Shown: piece by piece, positions 43,882 through 50,892 of the stretch
Layout of the letters: the number at the start of each line of letters is the position of its first letter
Position numbering within the stretch: the stretch's first letter is position 1
NCBI GenBank assembly: GCA_020852275.1
Contig: JADZBE010000037.1
Coordinates: 1-50,892 of the forward strand
Direction: 5' to 3'
DNA: 50,892 nt
Source: Phycisphaerales bacterium
Lineage (GTDB): Bacteria > Planctomycetota > Phycisphaerae > UBA1845
Program-made: the position numbers and the translations under genes
Notes under the pieces: generated by a model
The model's input: the letters and a program-made list of their open reading frames with translations, nothing else
What the model was told of the DNA's origin: nothing
Databases searched by the model: none

Positions 43882-43900
43882 CACCGGTTGCAAACCGGTG
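43882..43900. repeat. Short perfect palindrome
   Basis: caccggttgcaaaccggtg has 8-bp arms around a 3-base loop in the gap between the DUF4175-like gene and the PQQ/PPIase gene. A similar ggttgaaaacccgtgcacca precedes it. It could be a weak terminator or part of a dispersed repeat. Confidence 0.5.
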
Positions 43901-43943
43901 CCACATGAGGCGCCGATCGCCCGTTCCCCGTTCCCACAAAGCT

Positions 43944-46049
43944 TCAATCATCAAAGATATCCGCCCCCTCGGACTCGACCTTCTTCTTGGTCTCGGCGTT
44001 CAGCTCCTTTTGGAGCTGGATGATGTCCTGCAGCATGGTGACGGCCTCGTGGTAGCCCTCGGTCTCTCGCATGCGCGCGAGGATGGCGCGCATCTGCTCG
44101 AGCAGTCGCGCCTGCACCGCGTCCGCCCGTGCTTCCCAATCGCCGACGTCCTCGCGCGCGGCGCGTTTGAGCAACTCCGCCGCGTCGGGCATGTCGACGG
44201 TCGAGAGGCTTGTGAGCGGATCGGCGATTCCCTGCAGGATCCGGTCGCCCACGCCCAATGCGTCCATGCGGTTGATGCGCATTTCGTCCACGATGCGCTG
44301 GAACTGCTGAGACAGGAGTCCCACCGCGTTGGCCAGGCTGCGCTGCCGCCGCTCCAGCGGCGCCAGCAGGGCGCTGCGCTCCCCCGGAGGGGTTCGCTCA
44401 TCCATCTTGTCCGCAGCCGTAAGCAACTGCCGCCGCACGTCCTCCTGCTGATCGACGAGTCGCTGAAACTCCGCGCGATACTCCTGCTCCCGTCGCGCGA
44501 AGTCCGCGGCCAGCTCCTCCGGCGTCACCACGCGCAGCGTGATCGGCGACGATTGCGTCACGCCGGGACCGCTGACGTCGTTGAAGTCCGACCCGCGCGC
44601 GGACATCGTCAGCGTTTCGCCGGCCGCCGCCGCCATTCCGCTCACCGGCCACTCCAACGCGGTACGAAACTCCTTCATTCCCGGCTCAAAGCCGCTCAGC
44701 GGCATCGCGACAGGCCGAGTTGTTGCGGCGGCGCCCGCGACCTGGACCGCCGCCTCCGCAAGCCCCAGCTCATCCGTCGCATTTAACTCGATGCGCAGCA
44801 CCGCGTCCGGCGTGATCATGTCCCCCGCGCCGGGCAGCGCCAGCCGCACCGTCGGCGGCTCATCCTTGACATGGCGAATCGTGAACCGCTCGGGACGCCG
44901 GTTGGAAAGCCCTTCGGCATCGGTGAGCACCAGAAAATAAGTCGTGGTTTCCGCAGGAACGACGGAGAACCGCCAGCGATCGCCGGCGCCTTCGGCGTTG
45001 CCCGCGCCCGCTTCACCGGCCAGAACGTCCGCGCGGACGATCGGCTTGCTCGTCTGGAACTCGATCTCCACTCTGCTTCCCGGCAGCACCTTGATGAGCC
45101 GCTGATCCGGCGGCAGCGCCTGCGGCGCGAGACCCGTGTAAGAAGGGGGAACGGCGAGGACGCTCGAACCGGCCACGCGCGGCCGTTCGGAAAGCACGAC
45201 CTGCACCTCGCGCGTGCGGTCGTCGCCGCCTTCCAGGTGCAGCGTCATGCCGCGGTCGAGGTTCAGGAACGTGTAGCGCAGACCCGCTTCGCCGACCGTG
45301 GTCATCGTCTGTCGCCCGCTCTCGCCGTCCGCCGGCGTGAACACGACATCCACCGAGCGGGGCATCACGCCCTCGACGCGGGCGCGGATTTCAAGGTCGT
45401 CGCCCCGCGCGGCCGCGATGCGATCCCCTTCCAACTCGAGAACCAGTCGTGTGCGCTTGGGCCACTCCTGCGTGGACAGCAACATGGTGCGCCGCAGCGC
45501 CAGCCCCAGCGTCGAGCCGCAGACACCAGCCCAGATGGACAAGCACGCGACCACGACGGCGATTACGGAAATCGAAATGTACGCCCGCCGGCTTCGGACG
45601 TGCTTGCCCACGGTCCACTGCGCGGCGGCCTCGTTGGCGCGGCGCACGACTTCGCCGGCAAGCTGCGGCGAGTTCGACTCCGGCGCGCCGATCTGCCCGG
45701 TTCCGAAGCGCACGGCCGAGACCAGCAGAGACGCCAGCTCCGGTCTCCGCTGCTCGACCAGGTGGGCGGCGTCCGCCACGTTCATCGGCACTCGCAGCGG
45801 AGGCAGCAGGCGGCGGGCGATCAGTAGCGCCAGACCCGCCAGCACGGGGATGAGCAGCGCCGTCCGCGCCGCCACGGAGAGCCGAAGCGGGAAGTCGATC
45901 GTCACCAGCGCCGCGAACGACAGCGCCCAGAAGCCGACGATCACGCCGACGGCCTCGACGACGACCACCGAGCGCAACGTCCACAGCAGGCGGCGCAGCC
46001 TGGCTTGCAGCGCGGAATCCAGCGGGATCGTGCGTTCAGCCTGGCTCAT
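43944..46049 (-). CDS. DUF4175-like membrane protein of the VWA operon
   Basis: A 701-residue protein. Three N-terminal membrane helices (VVVVEAVGVIVGFWALSFAA, RTALLIPVLAGLALLIARRL and one near residue 160, YISISVIAVVVACLSIWAGV) precede a long periplasmic part with beta-sandwich blocks (PRVAGSSVLAVPPSYTGLAP, TTYFLVLTDAEGLSNRRPER) and a helical, coiled-coil-rich C-terminal third (about 500-701; EYRAEFQRLVDQQEDVRRQL). This layout matches DUF4175-type proteins found next to MoxR/VWA clusters in planctomycetes and proteobacteria. Function unknown; it may couple VWA proteins to envelope substrates (inference). The ATG at 46049 starts just before the first helix. The gap to the VWA stop (134 bases) holds a repeat. 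Confidence 0.78.
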   Translation of the reverse strand: MSQAERTIPLDSALQARLRRLLWTLRSVVVVEAVGVIVGFWALSFAALVTIDFPLRLSVAARTALLIPVLAGLALLIARRLLPPLRVPMNVADAAHLVEQRRPELASLLVSAVRFGTGQIGAPESNSPQLAGEVVRRANEAAAQWTVGKHVRSRRAYISISVIAVVVACLSIWAGVCGSTLGLALRRTMLLSTQEWPKRTRLVLELEGDRIAAARGDDLEIRARVEGVMPRSVDVVFTPADGESGRQTMTTVGEAGLRYTFLNLDRGMTLHLEGGDDRTREVQVVLSERPRVAGSSVLAVPPSYTGLAPQALPPDQRLIKVLPGSRVEIEFQTSKPIVRADVLAGEAGAGNAEGAGDRWRFSVVPAETTTYFLVLTDAEGLSNRRPERFTIRHVKDEPPTVRLALPGAGDMITPDAVLRIELNATDELGLAEAAVQVAGAAATTRPVAMPLSGFEPGMKEFRTALEWPVSGMAAAAGETLTMSARGSDFNDVSGPGVTQSSPITLRVVTPEELAADFARREQEYRAEFQRLVDQQEDVRRQLLTAADKMDERTPPGERSALLAPLERRQRSLANAVGLLSQQFQRIVDEMRINRMDALGVGDRILQGIADPLTSLSTVDMPDAAELLKRAAREDVGDWEARADAVQARLLEQMRAILARMRETEGYHEAVTMLQDIIQLQKELNAETKKKVESEGADIFDD

Positions 46050-46104
46050 GGCTTGACTTGCTTGTCGTGAAGGAAACCCATGATATCCCGTTCGCAAGCC
46101 TGAC

Positions 46105-46172
46105 CATGAGGTGGCAGCTCGGAGAGCGGCCCCACCAGACAGGTCAGAGACCTGCCCCACCTCGCAGGGCCG
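46105..46172. repeat. Dispersed repeat of the 'GQVSDL' type
   Basis: ggtggcagctcggagagcgg...caccagacaggtcagagacc then tgccccacctc. Minus-strand translation gives EVGQVSDLSGG, a phrase I recall as frequent in spurious planctomycete ORFs (recollection). It breaks the otherwise tight packing of the operon. Confidence 0.45.
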
Positions 46173-46182
46173 GCGGCGTCGC

Positions 46183-47316
46183 TCATGCGGCAAGCCCCAG
46201 GCGCTCGAGCCGGTCCGTTCGACGGCGCGGACGCTCCCTCAACAGAGTCTGCATCATCAGTGCCGCAAGCCCGAACGCAAGAAACACCTGATATCTAGGC
46301 TTATACCGCGCCCGCTCCTCCCCCGCGAGCTTCTGCTTGTCCATGTTCTCCAGCAGGTCCACGACGGACTTGAACGATGAGATGGGCACGGCCTTGCCCG
46401 CGCCGGCCTCCGCGATCTTCGCCAGCGCCTCGATGTTCAGCTTCGAGAACACGATCTGCCCGTCATGCACGAGCGGCTCCGTGCCGCCGGGACGCGCGGG
46501 CACCTGCGCCCCGGCCGGCGCGTCGGGATCGCCGACGCCGATGGTGAAGACCCGCGCGCCGTAGCGTTCGCGCGCCTCCCGGGCGGCGCGAACCGGATCG
46601 CCCTCGTGGTCCTCGCCGTCGGTGAAGACGAGGATGACGCGCGTCGCGCCTTCCGCCGAGGCGGCGAAAAAGTCGCCCGCGGTGTAGATCGCCTCGGCGA
46701 TGGCCGTTCCGCCGCGCGGCGCGCTGCCGGTGTTCAAGTCCGCCAGCGCCTGCGCGAAAAACGCTTGATCGAGCGTGAGCGGCGTTTTCATCGACGCCGA
46801 CCCGGCGAACGCCAGCAATCCCAGCCGGTTGGAAGGGTTGAGCGTCAGTCGCTCGATCTCCTGCTTCGCCCGCGTCAGCCGATCCGGCGCGACGTCCCGC
46901 GCCAGCATGGATCGTGAGACGTCCACGGCCACCGCGATGTCCAGCCCATACGCTTCGATCTTCTCCGTGCCGCGTCCCCATCGCGGTCCGAGGATCGCCC
47001 CGATGATGAACAGCAGCGCCGCGACATGCATTCCCGCGCGAAAGGCGGATCGCGCGGGATCGACCTCGCGGGCGAGTGCGGGCGCCAACTCGCCGCTGAA
47101 GCCGGCCAGCCCTCGGCGTTGACGCAGCCGGCTCCACGCCATCATCACCCACGCGGCGGGGATCAACGTCGCCAGCCACGCCAAGTTCACACCGTCCAGG
47201 GGCAAGTCTCCCGGCGGCGTCAGCGCCCACGCCGCCAGCGCCGTGAGGCCGATCAGAACCGGCAGGATCACGACCCATGCGAGCCATGTGCCCCAGGGAT
47301 GCGCGCTTCTCGTCAT
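46183..47316 (-). CDS. VWA-domain membrane protein (BatA/BatB-like)
   Basis: A 377-residue inner-membrane protein. Two N-terminal helices (WLAWVVILPVLIGLTALAAW and VNLAWLATLIPAAWVMMAW), a third near residue 93 (AALLFIIGAILGPRWGRG) and a C-terminal helix (YQVFLAFGLAALMMQTLL) frame a von Willebrand A domain (about 125-320). The metal site (MIDAS) motif is DVSRSMLA, with supporting TGSAPRGGTAI and FTDGEDHEGDP. Its ATG overlaps the stop of the previous VWA gene by four bases (ATGA), so translation is coupled. In Bat systems such proteins work with a MoxR ATPase on envelope processes. It is distinguished from its partner by the shorter second loop. Confidence 0.9.
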   Translation of the reverse strand: MTRSAHPWGTWLAWVVILPVLIGLTALAAWALTPPGDLPLDGVNLAWLATLIPAAWVMMAWSRLRQRRGLAGFSGELAPALAREVDPARSAFRAGMHVAALLFIIGAILGPRWGRGTEKIEAYGLDIAVAVDVSRSMLARDVAPDRLTRAKQEIERLTLNPSNRLGLLAFAGSASMKTPLTLDQAFFAQALADLNTGSAPRGGTAIAEAIYTAGDFFAASAEGATRVILVFTDGEDHEGDPVRAAREARERYGARVFTIGVGDPDAPAGAQVPARPGGTEPLVHDGQIVFSKLNIEALAKIAEAGAGKAVPISSFKSVVDLLENMDKQKLAGEERARYKPRYQVFLAFGLAALMMQTLLRERPRRRTDRLERLGLAA

Positions 47317-48440
47317 GGAACCCTCCGGTATGCCAAGTGTGCCAGCAGGAGTTCCGAGGCGAGCAGGATCAAGCCCACGAGCATCGCCGAGCGCGCCAGC
47401 GCCGTGTGGTCGTTGTACACGCGCTCGCCGGTCTTGCGGCGTTCGAGTTGATCAATCTCGGCGTAGATGGTGGCGAGCGATTCCGTGTCCTCCGCGCGGA
47501 AGTACTTCCCTCCAGTGGCGGCGGCGACGGCCTTGAGCGTCGGCTCGTCCACTTCCGCGCGGCGCTGCAGCGCGCCGAAGATGCCGCGTCCGCGACCAGG
47601 CGACGCGCCGGAAGCGCCGACCGCGCCGATGGCGTAGATCTTGATGCCCAGCTTGCCCGCCAGCTTGGCCGCTTCCACCGGATCGACGGCGTCCTTCTTC
47701 AGCTCCGGCGCGGGATTGTTGTAGCCGTCCGTGAGGAGGATCATGATGCGGCTGCGCGCGGCCTCGGCGCCGGCGATGCCCGCCGTGGCTTTCTCGCCCG
47801 CCTTGCGCAGCTCATCCGTCCCGCGCGCGATGCCGTCGCCCAGCGCCGTGTTGTTGGATTCGGGGTGCTCGTACACCTGCCGCCCGCGCACCCAGCCGGG
47901 GATGTCCGTCTCGCGCAGAAGGTTCACAAGGTTGGCGTGATCCAGCGTCAGCGGGCAGCGCACGTCCGGGTACATGGCGAACGTGGTCATGCCGATCAGA
48001 TCGTTGGGGCGCCCGGCCAGCCCTTCCGCGCCGAGCACGAAATCGCGGAAAACCTGCTTGACCGCCTCCATGCGCCGCACGGGCCGACCGTCGATGGCGA
48101 AGTCGGTCTCGGCCATGCTGCCGGACACGTCGAGCACCATCTCGATGGCGATGCCCTCGCTGGTGTCGCGGGAAACGCCCGTGGACTGAGGCCGCAGGAG
48201 CGCGAAGAGCAGCGCCAGGACGCCGAGCGTGCGCAGCAGCGGCGGAATGAACCACGTCCGCTGCCGCCACGATCGGGGCAGATCGGCCGCGAGGTCCGTG
48301 CCGCTGAAGCGGAGCGCGGGCCGACGGCGCGGATCGGCGGCGTTGATCCATATCCACGGCAGCGCCAGCGCGAAGACCCCGGCGAGCGCGGCGAAGACCG
48401 GCCCCGGCGCAAGCGGCGGCAGCGACAGTTCCGCGATCAT
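47313..48440 (-). CDS. VWA-domain membrane protein (BatA-like)
   Basis: A 375-residue protein with N-terminal helices (VFAALAGVFALALPWIWINA and TLGVLALLFALLRPQ), a VWA domain (about 90-330) with MIDAS motif DVSGSMAETD and LTDGYNNPAPE, and a C-terminal helix (AMLVGLILLASELLLAHLAY). The CDS ends in an ATGA overlap with the second VWA gene and starts (ATG at 48440) in an ATGA overlap with the stop of the preceding BatD-like gene. Upstream in-frame starts would place a basic, non-membrane tail before MIAELSLPPLAPG and are rejected. It forms a pair with the other VWA protein. Confidence 0.9.
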   Translation of the reverse strand: MIAELSLPPLAPGPVFAALAGVFALALPWIWINAADPRRRPALRFSGTDLAADLPRSWRQRTWFIPPLLRTLGVLALLFALLRPQSTGVSRDTSEGIAIEMVLDVSGSMAETDFAIDGRPVRRMEAVKQVFRDFVLGAEGLAGRPNDLIGMTTFAMYPDVRCPLTLDHANLVNLLRETDIPGWVRGRQVYEHPESNNTALGDGIARGTDELRKAGEKATAGIAGAEAARSRIMILLTDGYNNPAPELKKDAVDPVEAAKLAGKLGIKIYAIGAVGASGASPGRGRGIFGALQRRAEVDEPTLKAVAAATGGKYFRAEDTESLATIYAEIDQLERRKTGERVYNDHTALARSAMLVGLILLASELLLAHLAYRRVP

Positions 48441-49648
48441 GCGCCGACCTCCTGCGCTGCAAGCTGCGCGACGACGGCGGGCTGGTGATTCGTGCCTTGT
48501 GTCGGTCCCATGATCTGAATGAACGCCCGGGCGGATTCGACGGTCTGCGTGATCGCGCGGGGCTGCGGCTCGAAGCGGGCGAACTTGACCAGGTCGCACG
48601 CTTCAAGGAACTCGCCGAGCAGGCTCCGGTTGGATTCGCCGAGCATCTCGCCCGTCAGCGCTTCCTGCAAAAACTCCCCGGTGGTCATCTCCGCGGCGTG
48701 CAGCCCGAAGCGCCGCTCGATGAACCCGCGCACGATCGCGCTGACGCGGAAGTAGAACTCGTGGACCTGCCCACGTTCGACGAGCTGCTCCGCCAGCAGC
48801 GCATCCAGCGCGCGCGTCGCCCACACGTCGGCGGGAATCGGCGGCGAAGGCTGCGATGCCCGCCTCTGTCTTCGCCTCCACCACAGCACGCCCGCCGTCG
48901 CGACGACAAGCAGTGCCGCCGCGCCGATCAGCCACGCTCGCCAGCGCCGCGCGATCCGGTCTTCAGGAAGTTCCACCGGCGCGGGAGAAGCCAGTTGGGC
49001 AAGCTGGTCCGCGGGCACGTTGAGATCGTCGGTGGGGCGCACGTTGAGGGTGATGCTGTCGGTGGACAGACGCTGCTCCGCCGGCTGCCCGTGGGGAGGC
49101 TGCGCCGGTGGCGCCGACGGTGGAGAGGACGTGGCGGCGGGAGGTTGAGGCGCGGTCGAAACCTGCACGGCGGGCGCGGCGACCGGTTGCACCCAGGTCA
49201 GGGTCGCCGGCGGCAGCGTGTGCTCGCCCGGCACGAAAAACGTCAGCTCGTATTCCCTCCGCCAGCGCTTGCGGCCGTCCGGCTGCGGCGCGGCGTCCTC
49301 CGTGGCACGGAGCGCCACGCCGTAGCCGAAGGGCTGCCGCTCCATGGCGAGCGCATAATCATCCAGCCGCACGACCGCGTCCGCGTCCGCCAGCACTTCC
49401 ACGCGTGCTCTCAGCGTCGAGCCGAACGCCGGAGATTCGTCGTCCGCGCGCAGCCGCAGCTCGATGGGTCCGCCGCGGGCGACGCGCTCCACGGCCCTTT
49501 CGGCGACGTTGTCGTTGCCGCCGTGCGATGCGTCCTTGCGAGTGCAGCCGCCGGAGGCGATCAGCGCGAGAATTCCCAAGCTCGCCCGGAGAAGCCCGTG
49601 AACGCGAACCAGCCTTTCCGAGCCGCGCCGGCAAAGAAGCGGTTGCAT
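48437..49648 (-). CDS. BatD/DUF4381-like membrane protein, possible lipoprotein
   Basis: A 403-residue protein with an export signal (LLRASLGILALIASGGC; the lipobox is weak because of S at -3), a periplasmic beta domain (about 60-180; ARVEVLADADAVVRLDDYAL and LTFFVPGEHTLPPATLTW), a Pro/Ala/Gln-rich linker, a membrane helix (WLIGAAALLVVATAGVLWWR) and a cytoplasmic helical tail (about 280-403; EFYFRVSAIVRGFIERRFGL) of the DUF4381 type. This composition is usual between DUF58 and VWA genes. The ATG at 49648 is chosen for the signal peptide. An ATG at 49861 overlaps the DUF58 stop as ATGA, like the other operon junctions, but would add 71 residues made largely of repeat-derived PLPYGRGSE-like sequence. 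Confidence 0.75.
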   Translation of the reverse strand: MQPLLCRRGSERLVRVHGLLRASLGILALIASGGCTRKDASHGGNDNVAERAVERVARGGPIELRLRADDESPAFGSTLRARVEVLADADAVVRLDDYALAMERQPFGYGVALRATEDAAPQPDGRKRWRREYELTFFVPGEHTLPPATLTWVQPVAAPAVQVSTAPQPPAATSSPPSAPPAQPPHGQPAEQRLSTDSITLNVRPTDDLNVPADQLAQLASPAPVELPEDRIARRWRAWLIGAAALLVVATAGVLWWRRRQRRASQPSPPIPADVWATRALDALLAEQLVERGQVHEFYFRVSAIVRGFIERRFGLHAAEMTTGEFLQEALTGEMLGESNRSLLGEFLEACDLVKFARFEPQPRAITQTVESARAFIQIMGPTQGTNHQPAVVAQLAAQEVGA

Positions 49649-49830
49649 TTCAGGGCCGCGCCCTATTTCAGAGCCGCGACCGTAAGGAAGAGGTTCTTGC
49701 CCCCTGCCGAACATGGGCGTGACTTGATCACGCGGACGGTCCAGCGGACCTCGCGCCGGACGGCGCGCGCGGACTCGCTCCCCTACGGTCGCGGCTCTGA
49801 TGGATCGCTCCGTTCCGGTCACGGCTCGGT
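49600..49830. repeat. CCCTACGGTCGCGGCTC repeat cluster
   Basis: Several copies in both orientations: ccgagccgcgccggcaaag (about 49618), cagagccgcgaccgtaagga (about 49672), ccctacggtcgcggctctga (about 49782) and ccggtcacggctcgg (about 49814). In translation they give LPYGRGS, which I recall as a planctomycete repeat peptide. They lie between the DUF58 stop and the signal peptide of the next gene. Confidence 0.65.
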
Positions 49831-49857
49831 CCATCGCTTTCATTCGGGCACCGCAGA

Positions 49858-50733
49858 TCATGCCCGCGCCTCCTTCCGCCGGAAGTACGCCGCGAGCGGT
49901 TCGATGTACGAGCGGTCCGTGCGGATGTCGATCGAATCGAGCTTCATGCGCCGCAGCAGGGTCGTGCGGTCCGCCTCGATCCGCTTTGCTCGCGCCGCGT
50001 ACTCGCGCCGGACGCGCCGGCTCGACGTGTCCACCGTCACGCGCCGCCCGCTTTCCGGATCGCGCAAGTCGATCAGCCCCGCGTCGGGCAGCTCCCGCTC
50101 GCGCGGGTCCGTGATGACGACCGGAACGACATCATGCCTTCGGCGCGCGATCCGCAGCGCCGGCTCGTAGCCGCGCGACTGGAAATCGCTGACCAGGATG
50201 CACACGGCCTTGCGGCGCGTGACGCCGTTGAGGAACTTCATCGCCCCGGCGATGTCCGTGCCGCGCCCGACCGGCGCATGCGTGAGCAGCTCGCGGATAA
50301 TGCGCAGCACGTGGCGGTTGCCCTTCCGCGGCGGCACGTACTTCTCCACCTCATCCGAGAACAGTATCAGCCCCACCTTGTCGTTGCTGCGGATGGCGGA
50401 GAATGCCAGAACGGCGCTCAGCTCCGCCGCGAGATCGAGCTTGAAGCGCGTCGCGCTGCCGAAGAGACCCGACCCACTGACGTCCACCACCAGCATCACC
50501 GTCAGCTCGCGTTCCTCGCGGAACACCTTGACGAAAGGCTGCCCGTAGCGCGCGGAAACGTTCCAGTCGATGGCGCGCACGTCGTCGCCGATCTGGTAAT
50601 GGCGCACCTCCTCGAACTCCATCCCGCGCCCGCGGAAGGCGGAGTGGTACTGCCCCGCGAACACGTCGTTCACCACGCGCGACGTGCGGATCTCGATCTG
50701 GCGGACCTTGCGTAGGATGTCGGCGGTGAGCAT
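49858..50733 (-). CDS. DUF58 protein of the MoxR/VWA cluster
   Basis: A 291-residue cytoplasmic protein with no membrane segment. DUF58 hallmarks: RQIEIRTSRVVNDVFAGQYH, then SAFRGRGMEFEEVRHYQIGD, DDVRAIDWNVSARYGQPFVK and VFREERELTVMLVVDVSGSG, the last a VWA-like MIDAS start (DVSGSG). The remainder is a VWA-like Rossmann fold (SVLAFSAIRSNDKVGLILFS, KAVCILVSDFQSRGYE, VVITDPRERELPD). It is the first gene of this minus-strand operon in the window; a MoxR AAA+ ATPase normally precedes it and would lie past the right edge. The ATG at 50733 follows GGTGAG weakly. Its stop overlaps an ATG as ATGA. Confidence 0.92.
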   Translation of the reverse strand: MLTADILRKVRQIEIRTSRVVNDVFAGQYHSAFRGRGMEFEEVRHYQIGDDVRAIDWNVSARYGQPFVKVFREERELTVMLVVDVSGSGLFGSATRFKLDLAAELSAVLAFSAIRSNDKVGLILFSDEVEKYVPPRKGNRHVLRIIRELLTHAPVGRGTDIAGAMKFLNGVTRRKAVCILVSDFQSRGYEPALRIARRRHDVVPVVITDPRERELPDAGLIDLRDPESGRRVTVDTSSRRVRREYAARAKRIEADRTTLLRRMKLDSIDIRTDRSYIEPLAAYFRRKEARA

Positions 50734-50746
50734 GGAAAGTCGAAAG

Positions 50747-50892
50747 CTGAAAGTCGAAACGTCGGAAGCTGAAACGTCAAGATCAGAACCCGTCGCGCAA
50801 GCGAGGGACCGTTCGTCAATGGCTCGAAACGCTGAAAACTGAAAGTCGAAACGTCGAAAGCTGAAACGTCAAGATCAGAACCCGTCGCGCAA
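50747..50892. repeat. 54-bp direct repeat, two copies, period 92
   Basis: Copies at 50747-50800 and 50839-50892 (cut by the window edge) differ at one base. Each contains ctgaaagtcgaaacgtcg, aagctgaaacgtcaagatca, then gaacccgtcgcgcaa, the last part belonging to the AACCCG...GCGCAAGCGAGG family. Short gtcgaaa/gctgaaa sub-repeats run through both copies. Confidence 0.9.

Noticed and set aside
1..50892. tRNA or rRNA genes in the gaps
   Set aside because: No T-loop-like GTTCGAATCC-type segment with paired arms and no rRNA-like stretch was found by eye.

Overview
The window is about 51 kb of GC-rich bacterial chromosome, most likely from a Planctomycetota bacterium, possibly Phycisphaerae-like. 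The evidence is a DUF1501 protein with a twin-arginine leader, a TIGR03790-family protein, secreted right-handed beta-helix proteins, a PQQ-propeller/cyclophilin fusion, a DUF58/VWA (MoxR-associated) operon and several families of short dispersed intergenic repeats. Envelope genes (kdsC, an LptC/LptA-like protein, a heptosyltransferase-type GT9, a nucleotide-sugar epimerase, an O-antigen-ligase-like protein) indicate a Gram-negative, LPS-type envelope. No phage, IS element, CRISPR array, tRNA or rRNA gene was recognised.

Layout. 0-9.1 kb: class III aminotransferase (-), O-antigen-ligase/TPR protein (+), secreted beta-helix protein (+), cation/proton antiporter with a fused EIIA-like domain (-). 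9.2-13.2 kb: two-gene kdsC-lptC unit (+) in which the LptC-like protein is about six times the usual length. 13.3-18.6 kb: purN, folP, a secreted Cys-rich protein and ATP-dependent pckA, all on the minus strand. 19-24.5 kb: GT9 glycosyltransferase and epimerase (a sugar/LPS pair), a GH114-like lipoprotein, and two unrecognised genes. 24.5-28.4 kb: minus-strand run of an ECF-like sigma factor, a short uvrC without its C-terminal HhH region, and an exported unknown. 29.4-32 kb: secreted Cys-rich protein and DUF1501 protein. 32.3-37 kb: recQ, rpsU, an SDR reductase and an orphan sugar-binding protein. 37.2-43.8 kb: TIGR03790 protein, beta-helix protein and PQQ-propeller/PPIase fusion. 43.9-50.7 kb: minus-strand operon DUF58, BatD/DUF4381-like protein, VWA, VWA, DUF4175-like membrane protein; its junctions are mostly 4-base ATGA overlaps, and a MoxR ATPase would be expected just beyond the right edge.

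The most interesting signals are: (1) a Cys-bounded C-terminal module of about 80 residues shared by otherwise unrelated secreted proteins, which looks like a sorting or anchoring domain; (2) the giant single-chain LptC/LptA-like protein translationally coupled to kdsC; (3) the PQQ-propeller/cyclophilin fusion; (4) the short UvrC; (5) dispersed repeat families in many gaps, one of which has apparently entered the start of an operon gene, and a tandem duplication that copied the 3' end of the aminotransferase gene. Domain calls come from reading motifs by eye, without database searches.
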